This document shows positions 19,761-29,590 of a DNA stretch of 64,000 nucleotides, in pieces. The translations under genes and the position numbers were made by a program. The stretch is from Asticcacaulis sp. AC466 (lineage in GTDB: Bacteria > Pseudomonadota > Alphaproteobacteria > Caulobacterales > Caulobacteraceae). The DNA lies in assembly GCF_000495815.1 (NCBI RefSeq), contig NZ_AWGE01000001.1, forward strand, positions 434,001 through 498,000, given 5' to 3'. A model generated the notes under the pieces. That model saw nothing but the letters and a program-made list of their open reading frames with translations, ran no database searches and was not told the origin of the DNA. Within the stretch, counting starts at the first letter, position 1, and every line of letters starts with the position of its first letter.

Positions 19761-21464
19761 ATGTCGTTTGACACCAGAGCCCTACCTGCCTCCGCGCCCA
19801 GTGCGCCCGTGGCGGAGCCGCGCGCAACGCCCGACGCTGGTTATACGACGGCCGGGCCTTCGACGTTCGAAACCATGATGGCCGCAGCAAATGATGTCGC
19901 GGCAAATCAGACCGATGCGAAACCGGGCGAAGCGAAGCCGTCAGGGGCAATGCCGTCGCCGAATCCATCGGACGTGACGGGGACGGAAGCCGGTGTCCGG
20001 ACAGCATCGACGCTCGTGATACTGCAGGCGGCTGCCGAATCCGGCGCATCGAACGTGGCGACCACCGCCGCCGATCCAAACGCCACCGCCGATCCAAACG
20101 AAACCGCCGATCCAAACGAAGCCGGTAATCTGAAGGGCAGTGCGAATACCGGCAAGGATGTAAGCCGCCGTCCCGCGGTGGCGACGAACAGCAATGCCGC
20201 CAGCGTGGCGACGGCGGACACATCGGACAAGGGGATTGCCCCACTTGTGTCGCCCGTCATCACCGCCGCGTTGATGGCCGGCCAAATGCCGCCGACGGAG
20301 AGCGAGGCGGACGTCAAGCCAGTTGAGCGAGACGGTAAGGCCAAGACGGACAAGGACGGCAAAAGCATCGCCGTGGTAGCGGATGCCGCTGTGGGGCAGC
20401 CACCGCTCGCCGGTACGCCGGACAGCGTGATTGTGGTGGCCACGCCAACGCAAACCTCAGTCGCGAACCCAGCCGTAATGCCGCCCAAAGTCGACACGAC
20501 GGGCGACAAGACGGACGATAAGATCGGTGCCAAGACAGGTAATAAGACAGGCGATAAGGTCGGCGATAAGGTCGGCGATAAGACAGGCGATAAACTCGGT
20601 GAAGCGACAACCGACCGGGCGAAATCACCCGCGCCCCAATTGCCTTTGGTGAGCGCCGGCCAAAACGCAAGCACGCCCGAAAAGAACAATGCTGGATTTG
20701 CCGGTCTGATTGACGGCGGTGTTTCCGACAAGAGCCCGGCCGATAAGGCTAACCGTACGCTGGAAGCCGTGAGCGCCTCGATACCCAAGGCAGATACAGC
20801 ACCTGTCGCATCCGGTTTTTCCCTTACAGCCGCCACGCCGGCAAGCAGCCAGGCGGGCTACGCAACGCTCCAGGCTGATCCAAATGCGTCTTTGCTGTCG
20901 CAGAATGCCGTCGACAATCTGAACGCCCTTAGCGTGCAGATCAACAAGCGTCTAAGCGAAGGGAACACCAAGTTCGCGATGGAACTGCACCCTGCGGATC
21001 TTGGCCGTGTCGATGTCGCTCTGACCATCGCCAAGGATGGCCAGATGACGGCGCATCTCAGCTTTGACACAGCGGTTACCGCCGAAGTCTTCAGCCAGCA
21101 CGAGGCGGATCTGCGTCATCAACTGACGCAAACCGGTCTGCAACTGGCTGACGATGCTCTGACCTTTTCCTCGCGTGTAAAGCCGGTCGAAATGGCCGCT
21201 GTTACCCATACCAATACGGAAAACCGTTCTCAGGACAGCCTGTCTCAGGGCGGCTCGCAGCAAAATGGGTCCGGTGCGCAGCAGCAGGCTATGCTGAACG
21301 ACCAGCAAGGCCGTCAGCAACCCAATGCGCAACATCTCGCTCGCGCCCTGGCCAATGCCCGTCAGGTTGCCGATGCGGCGGATGCCGATGCGTCTATCGA
21401 TGCCGCCCTTGCAAACCCGTCCCGTTTCACTTCCTCGCGCCTTGCGCTTAACCTTATCGTCTAG
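19761..21464 (+). CDS. fliK: Flagellar hook-length control protein FliK
   Basis: This 567-aa protein has a long, disordered Ala/Thr/Asp/Lys-rich N-terminal region (1 to about 380) and a folded C-terminal Flg_hook domain (about 390-480) with NALSVQINKRLSEGNTKFAMELHPADLGRVDVALTI in its core, followed by a Gln/Asn-rich tail. FliK acts as a molecular ruler for hook length and switches export specificity from hook to filament proteins. Two tandem repeats occur in the disordered part. The ATG is poorly supported by a ribosome binding site. flgD follows after 9 bp. Confidence 0.9.
   Translation: MSFDTRALPASAPSAPVAEPRATPDAGYTTAGPSTFETMMAAANDVAANQTDAKPGEAKPSGAMPSPNPSDVTGTEAGVRTASTLVILQAAAESGASNVATTAADPNATADPNETADPNEAGNLKGSANTGKDVSRRPAVATNSNAASVATADTSDKGIAPLVSPVITAALMAGQMPPTESEADVKPVERDGKAKTDKDGKSIAVVADAAVGQPPLAGTPDSVIVVATPTQTSVANPAVMPPKVDTTGDKTDDKIGAKTGNKTGDKVGDKVGDKTGDKLGEATTDRAKSPAPQLPLVSAGQNASTPEKNNAGFAGLIDGGVSDKSPADKANRTLEAVSASIPKADTAPVASGFSLTAATPASSQAGYATLQADPNASLLSQNAVDNLNALSVQINKRLSEGNTKFAMELHPADLGRVDVALTIAKDGQMTAHLSFDTAVTAEVFSQHEADLRHQLTQTGLQLADDALTFSSRVKPVEMAAVTHTNTENRSQDSLSQGGSQQNGSGAQQQAMLNDQQGRQQPNAQHLARALANARQVADAADADASIDAALANPSRFTSSRLALNLIV
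20067..20120 (+). repeat. fliK: Three 18-bp tandem repeats inside fliK
   Basis: Three adjacent units of the form RCCGCCGATCCAAACGMM encode three copies of (T/A)ADPN(E/A). Units 2 and 3 are identical. They lengthen the disordered linker without breaking the frame. Confidence 0.9.
20502..20597 (+). repeat. fliK: Eight 12-bp tandem repeats inside fliK
   Basis: Eight units of 12 bp (core GGCGATAAGRYM) encode eight tetrapeptides of the type G-D-K-(T/V/I/L). The outer units have drifted and the central ones are nearly identical, as expected of a tract that expands by slippage. Confidence 0.9.
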
Positions 21465-21473
21465 GACTTTACC

Positions 21474-22133
21474 ATGGTCACCGGCGTTTCAAACTCCCCG
21501 ACTGCCGCCAATGCGGCGACTTCCAAGGACACATCATCCTTAGCGGGTAATTACACCACCTTCCTGAACCTCCTCACGGCCCAGATCAAAAACCAGGATC
21601 CGCTGTCGCCCATGGACACCACGCAGTGGACCAATCAGCTGGTCCAGTACTCGTCGGTCGAGCAGCAGATCAAGTCCAATGGATATCTCGCCACGCTCGC
21701 AAGCCAGAATAGTCAGGGCAATATGAATGCGGCCGTTGGTTATATCGGTAAGACCGTTGTCGCCGACCAAGATCAGGCCATGCTGAAGGACGGCAGCGCA
21801 TCCTGGCAATATGCCCTGGGCGCCAGCGCCAATACGGTGGGCCTGACGATTAGTGATTCCGATGGCAATGTCGTTTGGAAAGGCAACGCCGACAGCTCGC
21901 AACTGGCGTCCGGCGTTCACGATTTCTCTTGGGATGGCAAGAACACCGCCGGCCAGGCGGTGAAGGATGGCGTCTATACCTTGTCGGTCACGGCCACGAA
22001 TACCGCCGGGACGGTCGATGCAGCCGTTGGCATCAAGGGCGTCGTCAATTCAGCGGCCAATGCCGACGGAACGATTTTGCTTAAAATTGGCAACACGTCC
22101 GTCCCCCTGACTAGCATCACCAGCGTTTCCTGA
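21474..22133 (+). CDS. flgD: Flagellar hook cap / hook assembly protein FlgD
   Basis: This 219-aa protein has the conserved FlgD N-terminal export region (NYTTFLNLLTAQIKNQDPLSPMDTTQWTNQLVQYSSVEQQI). A tudor/FnIII-like C-terminal domain follows, with FSWDGKNTAGQAVKDGVYTLSV. FlgD caps the growing hook and guides FlgE polymerisation. It lies between fliK and flgE in one operon with short gaps (9 and 26 bp). Confidence 0.95.
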   Translation: MVTGVSNSPTAANAATSKDTSSLAGNYTTFLNLLTAQIKNQDPLSPMDTTQWTNQLVQYSSVEQQIKSNGYLATLASQNSQGNMNAAVGYIGKTVVADQDQAMLKDGSASWQYALGASANTVGLTISDSDGNVVWKGNADSSQLASGVHDFSWDGKNTAGQAVKDGVYTLSVTATNTAGTVDAAVGIKGVVNSAANADGTILLKIGNTSVPLTSITSVS

Positions 22134-22159
22134 TTTCCCCGCTTACCGGAGCTTAATCC

Positions 22160-23578
22160 ATGAGTATCAATGCCGCCATGCAGTCGGGCGTTACCGCCCT
22201 TGCCGCCAACGCAACCGCGCTGGCCACGATTTCCAACAATATCGCCAATTCGAACACGGCCGGTTTCAAGCGCGTCCTGACTAATTTCACTGATCTGGTG
22301 TCGGGCACCGGCTCGAACAAGAACGCCTTTTCCTCCGGCGGCGTCGTCGCCGTCAACCGCCAGGCCGTCACCAATCAAGGTGAACTGAACAGCAATACCG
22401 CAGGCTATTCACTCGGCATCGACGGACAGGGATTTTTCGTCGTATCGGACGGTACGCAGACGCTGAGCTCAGGCAGTTCGCTTCTGTTCTCGCGCGACGG
22501 CTCCTTTACGCCGGATACCGAAGGCAATCTGGTCAATGCCGGCGGCTTCTATCTGGAAGGCTGGCCTGCCGATACCAGCGGCAATATCACGACCTCAGCC
22601 ACTGACGTTAATTTGCTCGCCCCAATTAATGTGACCAATGTCAACCGTAAGCCCGAAGCCTCGACGGCCATGCAGTTCAAGGCCAATCTGAATGCCGCGA
22701 CGCCTGTTTCGACGGGAGCGGCCACCTACAATGCCGCCACATCGCCGATGTCGACCTATGCCACATCGCCCCTGACCTCGACGAAGCCGGATTCGACCAT
22801 TTCAGCCTCCATCTCTGACTCGCTGGGGCAGGAACACTCCGTCACCATCTCGCTGCTCAGGATGCCGACCAGCACAGTCGCTGGTCAGACGCAATGGAGC
22901 TACGAAATTTCGTCACCCGACGTCACTTCAGGCGGTACGCCCGATCTGCACCAGATTGGTACCGGCAGCCTGTTTTTCGACTCGAACGGCAACATGAATT
23001 TCACCGATTCGACAGGTCCGCTGTTCAGCGGTTACACCATCGCCGCGTCGGGCAGCACGGGGGCGGTCGGCACCCCAGCTTGGAACAGCAGCGTAGGCGC
23101 CGGTGCGCAGACGATCAGCATGGGCTTCAACCAGACAACCCCGGCAAGTTCGACGAGCCTGCTTACCCAGACCACGGGCGATTCTACCACGACGTCGATC
23201 AAGGCCAATGGTACCGAATTCGGCACCCTGTCCAAGGTTGAAATTGGCAAGAACGGTCTGGTCACCGCCATTTACAACAATGGCAATACGCGTGTCCTGG
23301 CCCAGGTTGCCATCGCCACCTTCCTCAATGCCAATGGCCTGACATCGGTCACAGGCAATGCCTATCAGGTGTCGACCGATTCCGGCGCCTTTTCGCTGAA
23401 GACTCCGGGCAGCGGCGGGTCCGGCAGTATCGAAGCCAATACACTTGAAGCCTCGACTGTCGATCTCGCTCAGGAATTCACAGGCCTGATCACCACCCAG
23501 CGCGCCTATTCGGCGGCGTCGAAGATTGTCACCACAGCAGATGAAATGCTGCAGGAACTGCTCAGCATCAAGCGCTAG
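22160..23578 (+). CDS. flgE: Flagellar hook protein FlgE
   Basis: This 472-aa protein carries the rod/hook N-terminal motif SINAAMQSGVTALAANATALATISNNIANSNTAGFKR and the C-terminal helix with VDLAQEFTGLITTQRAYSAASKIVTTADEMLQELLSIKR. The middle D1/D2 region includes the FlgE signature GQGFFVVSDG. It polymerises into the hook and is exported without a cleaved signal. It ends the fliK-flgD-flgE operon. Confidence 0.96.
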   Translation: MSINAAMQSGVTALAANATALATISNNIANSNTAGFKRVLTNFTDLVSGTGSNKNAFSSGGVVAVNRQAVTNQGELNSNTAGYSLGIDGQGFFVVSDGTQTLSSGSSLLFSRDGSFTPDTEGNLVNAGGFYLEGWPADTSGNITTSATDVNLLAPINVTNVNRKPEASTAMQFKANLNAATPVSTGAATYNAATSPMSTYATSPLTSTKPDSTISASISDSLGQEHSVTISLLRMPTSTVAGQTQWSYEISSPDVTSGGTPDLHQIGTGSLFFDSNGNMNFTDSTGPLFSGYTIAASGSTGAVGTPAWNSSVGAGAQTISMGFNQTTPASSTSLLTQTTGDSTTTSIKANGTEFGTLSKVEIGKNGLVTAIYNNGNTRVLAQVAIATFLNANGLTSVTGNAYQVSTDSGAFSLKTPGSGGSGSIEANTLEASTVDLAQEFTGLITTQRAYSAASKIVTTADEMLQELLSIKR

Positions 23579-23681
23579 ACACGTCAATCAGGGTAATTAA
23601 GCAAGTCTTTATTACCTTGTTCCAATCTATACTGGCATGTAATCTCAAATACTAATAGGTGTTGAACTAGAAGCTGTTATC

Positions 23682-23697
23682 TTAACGCATAATAAAC
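23682..23697. promoter_or_regulatory. CtrA-type sites upstream of sciP
   Basis: TTAA-N7-TAAAC at 23682-23697 is a one-mismatch version of the CtrA box TTAA-N7-TTAAC. Another TTAAC half-site lies at 23704-23708. A TTAA pair spaced by 8 lies at 23750-23765, 50 bp before the sciP start. sciP is CtrA-activated in Caulobacter, so control by these sites is expected. Confidence 0.55.
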
Positions 23698-23814
23698 AGA
23701 GTATTAACGATATCTTTCCGATAAATTTACGCCATATTTACTATGGCGATTAAGCGGATGTTTAAGGAGGTCGTGTAGATTGCTCTCATGTGATGGTAAC
23801 AAAGGCAAAACGCC

Positions 23815-24096
23815 ATGCTTCAAGAGCAACGCCGCGATAACAAAGGCGAAAAATACGTGATTGGTCCTACCGGGGCAAAATTGACTCTAGCCGACCTGCC
23901 GCCCGCCGGCACGGAACGTTGGGTGATCCGCCGCAAGGCTGAAGTCGTGGCTGCCGTTCGTGGCGGTCTGCTGACCTTCGATGAGGCGTGCGAACGCTAT
24001 AATATTACCTCGGAAGAGTTCCTGGGTTGGCAAAAGGCCATTGAAAATCATGGCATGGCCGGTCTGCGTACGACCCGAATCCAGAGCTACCGTTAA
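23815..24096 (+). CDS. sciP: CtrA inhibitor SciP (DUF1153 helix-turn-helix protein)
   Basis: This 93-aa protein matches SciP across its length: VIGPTGAKLTLADLPP, RWVIRRKAEVVAAVRGGLLTFDEACERYNITSEEFLGWQ and the basic end GLRTTRIQSYR. In Caulobacter SciP accumulates in G1 swarmer cells and blocks CtrA-dependent transcription of ctrA and flagellar genes. It sits between the hook operon and the fliF operon, the same neighbourhood as in Caulobacter. CtrA-type sites upstream suggest a feedback loop. Confidence 0.95.
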   Translation: MLQEQRRDNKGEKYVIGPTGAKLTLADLPPAGTERWVIRRKAEVVAAVRGGLLTFDEACERYNITSEEFLGWQKAIENHGMAGLRTTRIQSYR

Positions 24097-24121
24097 ATCA
24101 GGCGGTATATAAGAGATTTAG

Positions 24122-24150
24122 CAGCCACGCGTGGACTCCGCGCGTGGCTG
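24122..24150 (+). terminator. Hairpin after sciP
   Basis: A perfect 10-bp stem CAGCCACGCG / CGCGTGGCTG with a 9-nt loop lies 25 bp after the sciP stop. The sequence after it (TCATCTTATC) has only a few T, so it is a weak or factor-assisted terminator. Confidence 0.6.
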
Positions 24151-24322
24151 TCATCTTATCAGGTTGTTGCCCAAGCGCGGCGCGGTCGCACCGAGCTGGA
24201 TCTGGGCAACGCTAAGCGGGCTATATTTGTAAATCTTAACGATTTGTGGTAACGTCAAACCCAAGCCAATCAAGCGTTTTTGTCCACGCGCCTGATTAAA
24301 TTCATAAAATTAACGCCACCAA

Positions 24323-24338
24323 TTAACCCGCAATTAAC
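24323..24338. promoter_or_regulatory. CtrA box upstream of fliF
   Basis: TTAA-CCCGCAA-TTAAC is a perfect CtrA box (TTAA-N7-TTAAC), 83 bp before the fliF start. Extra TTAAC half-sites lie at 24236-24240 and 24310-24314. The fliF operon of Caulobacter is a CtrA-dependent class II operon. The 324-bp spacer 24097-24420 holds no gene besides this site and the sciP hairpin. Confidence 0.85.
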
Positions 24339-24420
24339 CCAGCACTGGGAAATTACTGCCTAGTTCTAAGGCAGCGTGTGTTTGTGACGCCTGCCATAAT
24401 GGTGATGGGGCGTATAACGC

Positions 24421-26109
24421 GTGGATTCGTTTTTCGCAGGCTTACAGAGGTTCGGTGTCGGACGGCTGACGGCGATCCTCGGCGCGGCGGGTGGGGCTGC
24501 GGCTGTTCTGGCCGCCATCTTTCTGCACTTGACCGCGCAACCCCAGGCGCTGCTCTATTCCAACCTCGATCTGAAAGAAGCCTCCCAGATCACCACCAAT
24601 CTGGATCAGGCGGGTATCAAATACACCGCCCAGGGCGATGGGTCGACCATCATGGTCAATCGCGACGAAGTCGCACGGGCGCGGATGCTTCTGGCAGGCA
24701 AGGGGCTGCCGACGGCGGCTTCGGTCGGATATGAAATCTTCGACAATGCGCCGGCACTCGGTCAGACCGAGGCTGTGCAGAACCTCAATAACAAGCGCGC
24801 CCTGGAAGGCGAACTGGCCCGCACTATCACGACGCTGAAGGGTATTTCCTCGACGCGCGTCCATCTGGTTATGCCCAACCGTGAACTGTTCAGCGAAGTG
24901 GCGCAGTCTCCGACGGCCTCGGTCGTTGTTGGCCTGTCGGGTGCCGACCTTGGGGCTGATCAGGTCCGAGCCATCCGTAATCTGGTAGCGGGTGCGGTGC
25001 CCAATCTGAAGCCCGAAAACGTCACCCTGGTCGATGATCGCAACCATCTTTTGGCGGCGGGCGGCGAAGGCGAGGACAGCCTGGGTGGCATGGGGGCGAT
25101 GCGGAAGAGCCAAATCGAGGATTCGTACCGTAAGCGCATCACCGACATTGTCGAGGGCGTTGTCGGCCCTGGCGCCGCGCGGGTTACGGTAACGGCGGAT
25201 CTCGATCAGACCTCTACGACCAAGGAGCAGGTCGAATATAATCCGGATGGACAGGTTGTCCGCTCGACACGGACCGAAGAGTCGAAGGACAAGACGGCGG
25301 ACCCCAACTCCAACGGCGCCGTAACGGCTTCGGCGAACATTCCCGGTGGTCAGCAAACGCCGGGCGGCTCGACTTCGACGAATGAGAGCGGCACGACGTC
25401 CGAGCTTACCAACTACGAAATTTCGACCACAAAGACGACATCTGTCAAAGCGCCAGGGGACATCAAAAAGCTGGCCGTCGCCGTCGTCGTTGATGGCACT
25501 CTGACTCCGTCCAAGGACGGCAAGGCGCCGCCGGCCTACGCTGCACGGTCGCCGGAAGACATGAAAAAAATCGAAGAGCTGGTACGCAACGCCGTGGGCA
25601 TCGATGCCAATCGCGGTGACCAGATCGTGGTGACCAACCTGCGTTTCAATCACGGGGAAATAGACAGCGGCGCTGGCACACTGGCCAAGAAGTCGATGTT
25701 CGATTTCGACAAGAATGACATCATGCGGGCCGCCGAGGTTGCCGTGTTGTTTATTGTGGCCTTGCTGACCATCTTCCTGGTTGCCCGCCCGTTGCTCAAA
25801 TATATCGGCTCCTCTCCGGCCACCTACCTGGCCGCCGCCAATGGCGGCGGTGCGCTGGCGGGGCCTGGCGGCATAGCCATGGCTGGCGCAGAACATGGAC
25901 CGGGTATCCCGGGCCAATCCGGCGGCGCGCTGGACTTCAAGCCGGGACCCGGTGGGATGGTGCCCGTCGCCGCCGAAAACAGCAGTATCGACATCGCGCG
26001 CATCGAAGGACAGGTAAAGGCATCCTCGGTCAAGAAGGTTTCTGAATTCGTTGATCGCCACCCGGAGGAATCGGTATCGATCCTGCGGTCCTGGCTGCAC
26101 GATAGTTAG
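24421..26109 (+). CDS. fliF: Flagellar MS-ring protein FliF
   Basis: This 562-aa protein (GTG start) has a membrane helix near the N-terminus (about 17-38), then the ring-building domains with [30 protein letters not shown] YscJ/FliF sequence. A Ser/Thr-rich periplasmic loop follows, then a second membrane helix (about 435-455, [21 protein letters not shown]) and a C-terminal FliG-binding helix ([26 protein letters not shown]). It forms the inner-membrane base of the motor. It is the first gene of fliF-fliG-fliH-fliN-flbD, behind a CtrA box. Confidence 0.97.
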   Translation: MDSFFAGLQRFGVGRLTAILGAAGGAAAVLAAIFLHLTAQPQALLYSNLDLKEASQITTNLDQAGIKYTAQGDGSTIMVNRDEVARARMLLAGKGLPTAASVGYEIFDNAPALGQTEAVQNLNNKRALEGELARTITTLKGISSTRVHLVMPNRELFSEVAQSPTASVVVGLSGADLGADQVRAIRNLVAGAVPNLKPENVTLVDDRNHLLAAGGEGEDSLGGMGAMRKSQIEDSYRKRITDIVEGVVGPGAARVTVTADLDQTSTTKEQVEYNPDGQVVRSTRTEESKDKTADPNSNGAVTASANIPGGQQTPGGSTSTNESGTTSELTNYEISTTKTTSVKAPGDIKKLAVAVVVDGTLTPSKDGKAPPAYAARSPEDMKKIEELVRNAVGIDANRGDQIVVTNLRFNHGEIDSGAGTLAKKSMFDFDKNDIMRAAEVAVLFIVALLTIFLVARPLLKYIGSSPATYLAAANGGGALAGPGGIAMAGAEHGPGIPGQSGGALDFKPGPGGMVPVAAENSSIDIARIEGQVKASSVKKVSEFVDRHPEESVSILRSWLHDS

Positions 26110-26120
26110 GGGCCGGTCAT

Positions 26121-27143
26121 ATGAGCCGTAAAAATGCCATTGATGACCCCAAGCGTCTTTCCGGTGTGGAAAAGGCGGCCGTCGTCCTGTTGGCGTTGGG
26201 GGAGGACCACCTCCAGCTCTGGCAGGCGCTCGACGAGGAAGAGATCAAGGAAATCTCTCAGGCTATGTCATCGCTCGGCACGGTAGCCTCCCATGTGGTC
26301 GAAGACCTGCTGGTCGAATTCGTCTCGGGCATGAGCAATTCCGGCACCATCATGGGGTCGTTCGAGCAGACGCAGCGCTTGCTCGGCAACTTCCTGCCGC
26401 CGGAAAAAGTCGAATCCCTGATGGAAGAAATCCGGGGCCCGGCTGGCCGGACCATGTGGGACAAGCTCGGCAACGTCAACGAAGCTGTGCTGGCTAACTA
26501 TCTCAAGAACGAATATCCGCAAACCGTTGCGGTCGTGCTGTCCAAGATCAAGGCCGATCACGCTGCCCGCGTGCTGTCATCCCTGCCTGAAGATTTCGCG
26601 CTCGAATGCGTGCAGCGGATGTTGCGCATGGAGCCGGTGCAGCGCGAAATCCTCGACAAGATCGAGCAGACATTGCGCGTCGAATTCATGTCCAACCTGG
26701 CGCGGACGTCGAAGCGCGACAGTCACGAATTGATGGCGGAAATCTTCAACAATTTCGATCGTCAGACCGAAAGCCGCTTTGTGGCCGCCCTGGAAGAACG
26801 CAACCGCGAATCCGCCGAACGCATTCGGGCGCTCATGTTCGTCTTCGAAGATCTATCGAAACTCGATCCCGGCGGGGTTCAGACCCTGCTGCGTGCTGTC
26901 GAAAAGGATCAGTTGGGGCTGGCGCTGAAAGGGGCCTCGGACAGTCTGCGCGATATGTTCATGTCCAACATGTCCGAACGCGCCGCCAAGATCATGCGCG
27001 ACGATATGGAAAGCATGGGGCCTGTACGCCTGAAGGACGTCGACTCGGCGCAGATGGCTATGGTTCAGGTCGCCAAGGACCTTGCCGCCAAGGGTGAAAT
27101 CATGCTGGCCGGTCAGGGAGGGGATGATGAACTTATTTATTAA
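26121..27143 (+). CDS. fliG: Flagellar motor switch protein FliG
   Basis: This 340-aa protein has all three FliG domains: the N-terminal FliF-binding part ([37 protein letters not shown]), the EHPQ-type middle domain (here [27 protein letters not shown]), and the C-terminal torque domain with charged residues ([34 protein letters not shown]). It couples stator movement to rotor turning. The gene starts 11 bp after fliF. Confidence 0.97.
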   Translation: MSRKNAIDDPKRLSGVEKAAVVLLALGEDHLQLWQALDEEEIKEISQAMSSLGTVASHVVEDLLVEFVSGMSNSGTIMGSFEQTQRLLGNFLPPEKVESLMEEIRGPAGRTMWDKLGNVNEAVLANYLKNEYPQTVAVVLSKIKADHAARVLSSLPEDFALECVQRMLRMEPVQREILDKIEQTLRVEFMSNLARTSKRDSHELMAEIFNNFDRQTESRFVAALEERNRESAERIRALMFVFEDLSKLDPGGVQTLLRAVEKDQLGLALKGASDSLRDMFMSNMSERAAKIMRDDMESMGPVRLKDVDSAQMAMVQVAKDLAAKGEIMLAGQGGDDELIY

Positions 27144-27221
27144 TCTGTGTTTACATCGCCTCTACCCTAACCCCTTCGTCGCGGCAGTTGTTGCGCGAGA
27201 GTGGATAATAGGAAGGGGCGC

Positions 27222-27869
27222 ATGACCTTTCCCGTTCACAAAAAATTCGAGTTCGGCACCGTTTTCGGCGACAGCGGTGACGTTGTGGCGCGCGCGGCCC
27301 CGCCACCCAAGAAGTTCTTCACGCCTGAAGAGGTTGAGGATGTCCGCAGGACAGCCTATGCCGCCGGTGAAAGCTCGGCGACAGCACGGGCCCAGATGGC
27401 TCAGGCGGCTGCTTTGCAAACCTTTTCCGACGCGGCGCAGCAGGGATTGGGCGGGCTGACCGAAGTCATTCGCGAACATAAGGCGGCTGCGGTGCGTCTG
27501 GCCCTTGTCTGCGCGCAGAAAATCGCGGCCGAGGCGCTCGATCGTTTTCCCGGCGCCCCCCTCAAGGCGGCGCTCGACGCCTTGGGCCAGGAAATAGAGC
27601 CGGCGACGCGCCTGGTGCTGTTTACCAACAACGCCTCCGACGAGGTGAAGGTCGCCGCCGAGGAAGCCGCTATGATGGCGGGTTATCAGAACGGCGTGCA
27701 GTTCCGCGACAACCCCACCCTGCCCAAAGGTGCGTTCGAGGTGGTGTGGAGCGACGGCCGCGCCGAATACAATCCGAAATCCGTATTCGAGGTCCTCGAA
27801 CGCGCACTCAACGAAGCCCTGGATGCCGAGTCCTATCACCAATCCCGCGCGCAAGCCGCGCATGAGTAA
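27222..27869 (+). CDS. fliH: Flagellar assembly protein FliH (FlbE)
   Basis: This 215-aa protein occupies the position of flbE (fliH) in the Caulobacter fliF operon. The N-terminal part is Pro-rich (APPPKKFFTPEEVEDVRR), followed by an Ala-rich helix and a C-terminal domain with the pattern NPTLPKGAFEVVWSDGRAEYNP. FliH regulates the export ATPase FliI. The ATG at 27222 was chosen because GGAAGGGG lies 4-11 bp upstream. The 78-bp gap after fliG is the longest in the operon. FliH sequences are weakly conserved, so the name rests partly on position. Confidence 0.85.
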   Translation: MTFPVHKKFEFGTVFGDSGDVVARAAPPPKKFFTPEEVEDVRRTAYAAGESSATARAQMAQAAALQTFSDAAQQGLGGLTEVIREHKAAAVRLALVCAQKIAAEALDRFPGAPLKAALDALGQEIEPATRLVLFTNNASDEVKVAAEEAAMMAGYQNGVQFRDNPTLPKGAFEVVWSDGRAEYNPKSVFEVLERALNEALDAESYHQSRAQAAHE

Positions 27870-27881
27870 GGAATAACAGCC

Positions 27882-28205
27882 ATGGCCGATTTAGGTCTGG
27901 AAGATTTTGGCGACGGTACTGGTCCGGCTGCCGATGAAGAAGGCGAAAAGTCTGCCGCCGATCTGGCGCCCGTCTTTGACGTGCCGGTCAACATCTCGGC
28001 CGTGCTGGGCAAGTCCTACATGTCGGTGTCGCAGTTGCTGAAACTGGGGCAGGGCAGCGTGCTGGAACTTGACCGCAAGGTCGGTGAGGCGATCGATATT
28101 TACGTAAACAACCGCTTGGTCGCGCGCGGTGAAGTGGTCGTGGTCGACGACCGCCTGGGCGTAACCATGACGGAAATTATTAAATCGGAAGATGCGGGTA
28201 ACTAA
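27882..28205 (+). CDS. fliN: Flagellar motor switch protein FliN
   Basis: This 107-aa protein has an acidic N-terminal tail and the SpoA-type FliN domain: VFDVPVNISAVLGKSYMSVSQLLKLGQGSVLELDRKVGEAIDIYVNNRLVARGEVVVVDDRLGVTMTEII. FliN forms the lower C-ring that helps switching and export. It starts 12 bp after fliH and its stop lies 3 bp before flbD. Confidence 0.96.
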   Translation: MADLGLEDFGDGTGPAADEEGEKSAADLAPVFDVPVNISAVLGKSYMSVSQLLKLGQGSVLELDRKVGEAIDIYVNNRLVARGEVVVVDDRLGVTMTEIIKSEDAGN

Positions 28206-28208
28206 GCC

Positions 28209-29579
28209 ATGAGACTTCTCGTTGTTGGAAAACTGAGCGGCCAGCTCTCGGCCGCGGTCAAGATGGCCATGGAAACCGGCGCTAAGGTGGCGCACGTCGA
28301 AACCCCCACTCAGGCGACGGAAGCCCTGCGAAAAGGGCAGGGCGCGGATCTGTTGATGGTCGATTATGAACTCGACATCAAGACGTTGATCGAGGCGAAC
28401 GAACGTGAACACATCTTCGTTACGGTCGTGGCCTGCGGCGTCAATCCCGACCCGCGCAAGGCGGCCTACGCCATTTCGCAGGGCGCCAAGGAATTTATTC
28501 CCCTGCCGCCCGATGCCGAACTGATCGCAGCCGTCCTCGCCGCCGTTTCCGACGATTCCCGCCCGCTGGTCACCAACGATCCGTCGATGCAGGCGGTGAT
28601 AAAGCTGGCCGATCAGGTCGCTGCTTCGGATGCGTCGATCCTCATCACCGGGGAAAGCGGCGTCGGTAAGGAAGTCATGGCGCGCTACCTGCACGAAAAG
28701 TCGAAGCGATCGTCGCGGCCGTTCATTTCTGTCAACTGCGCCGCTATTCCGGACAATCTTTTGGAATCGGAGCTGTTCGGGCACGAAAAGGGCGCCTTTA
28801 CCGGCGCCATGGCGCGGCGGATCGGAAAGTTTGAAGAGGCCGACGGCGGCACATTGCTGCTCGACGAAATCTCCGAAATGGATACGCGGCTACAGGCAAA
28901 GCTTCTGCGCGCGCTCCAGGAACGGGTGATCGACCGCGTTGGCGGGGCGCGTCCGGTGCCGGTCAATATCCGCATCCTGGCGACGTCGAACCGCAATCTG
29001 GCCCAGGCCGTCAAGGAAGGCGCGTTCCGCGAAGACCTGCTTTACCGCCTCAACGTCATTAATCTGGCCCTTCCGCCGCTGCGGGAGCGCCCGGCTGATA
29101 TTCTGGCCCTATCGGAATATTTCGCCAAGAAGTATTCGGAAGCTAATGCCATTCCGCTCAAGCCGATCTCGCTGGAGGCCAAGCGTCGGTTGCAGGCCCA
29201 TCCGTGGCCGGGCAATGTGCGTGAGCTGGAAAACGCCATGCATCGCGCCGTTCTATTGTCCGTTGGTACGGAAATCGACGCCGAAGCCATCCGTTTGCCG
29301 GACGGTCAGCCGCTGAATCCGGTCGCGCCTATTGGCTCCGATTACGTCGGCCGGGTTGCGCTGGCGGCGGAATCGGCAGCGCGATCCTTTGTGGGGTCTA
29401 CGGTTGCGGAAGTCGAACAGAAGTTGATACTGGATACTTTGAGCCATTGTTTCGGCAATCGGACCCATGCCGCCAATATTCTCGGGATCTCGATTCGCAC
29501 GCTGCGTAACAAGCTGAATGAATACTCGGCGGCTGGCGTATCTGTGCCAGCGCCGCAATCGGGCGCCAGTGCCGCTTAA
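28209..29579 (+). CDS. flbD: Sigma-54-dependent flagellar activator FlbD
   Basis: This 456-aa protein is an NtrC-family activator. Its receiver-like domain (1-115) is degenerate: the usual N-terminal acidic pair is replaced by LVVGKL, although an Asp near residue 52 remains. The AAA+ domain has Walker A GESGVGKE (148-155), the sigma-54 contact loop GAFTGA (195-200) and GGTLLLDEISEM. A FIS-type helix-turn-helix ends the protein (about 405-435, RTHAANILGISIRTLRNKLNEY). With sigma-54 it should activate late flagellar operons such as fliK-flgD-flgE and repress fliF, as known in Caulobacter. Confidence 0.95.
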   Translation: MRLLVVGKLSGQLSAAVKMAMETGAKVAHVETPTQATEALRKGQGADLLMVDYELDIKTLIEANEREHIFVTVVACGVNPDPRKAAYAISQGAKEFIPLPPDAELIAAVLAAVSDDSRPLVTNDPSMQAVIKLADQVAASDASILITGESGVGKEVMARYLHEKSKRSSRPFISVNCAAIPDNLLESELFGHEKGAFTGAMARRIGKFEEADGGTLLLDEISEMDTRLQAKLLRALQERVIDRVGGARPVPVNIRILATSNRNLAQAVKEGAFREDLLYRLNVINLALPPLRERPADILALSEYFAKKYSEANAIPLKPISLEAKRRLQAHPWPGNVRELENAMHRAVLLSVGTEIDAEAIRLPDGQPLNPVAPIGSDYVGRVALAAESAARSFVGSTVAEVEQKLILDTLSHCFGNRTHAANILGISIRTLRNKLNEYSAAGVSVPAPQSGASAA

Positions 29580-29590
29580 GTTTAAACCTA

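Noticed and set aside
20502..20597. Regular 12-bp spacing first read as a possible CRISPR-like array
   Set aside because: The units have no spacers and encode tetrapeptides in frame with fliK.
24442..26100. 552-codon frame opposite fliF
   Set aside because: fliF is unmistakable on the plus strand; the antisense frame is a GC-rich shadow without motifs.
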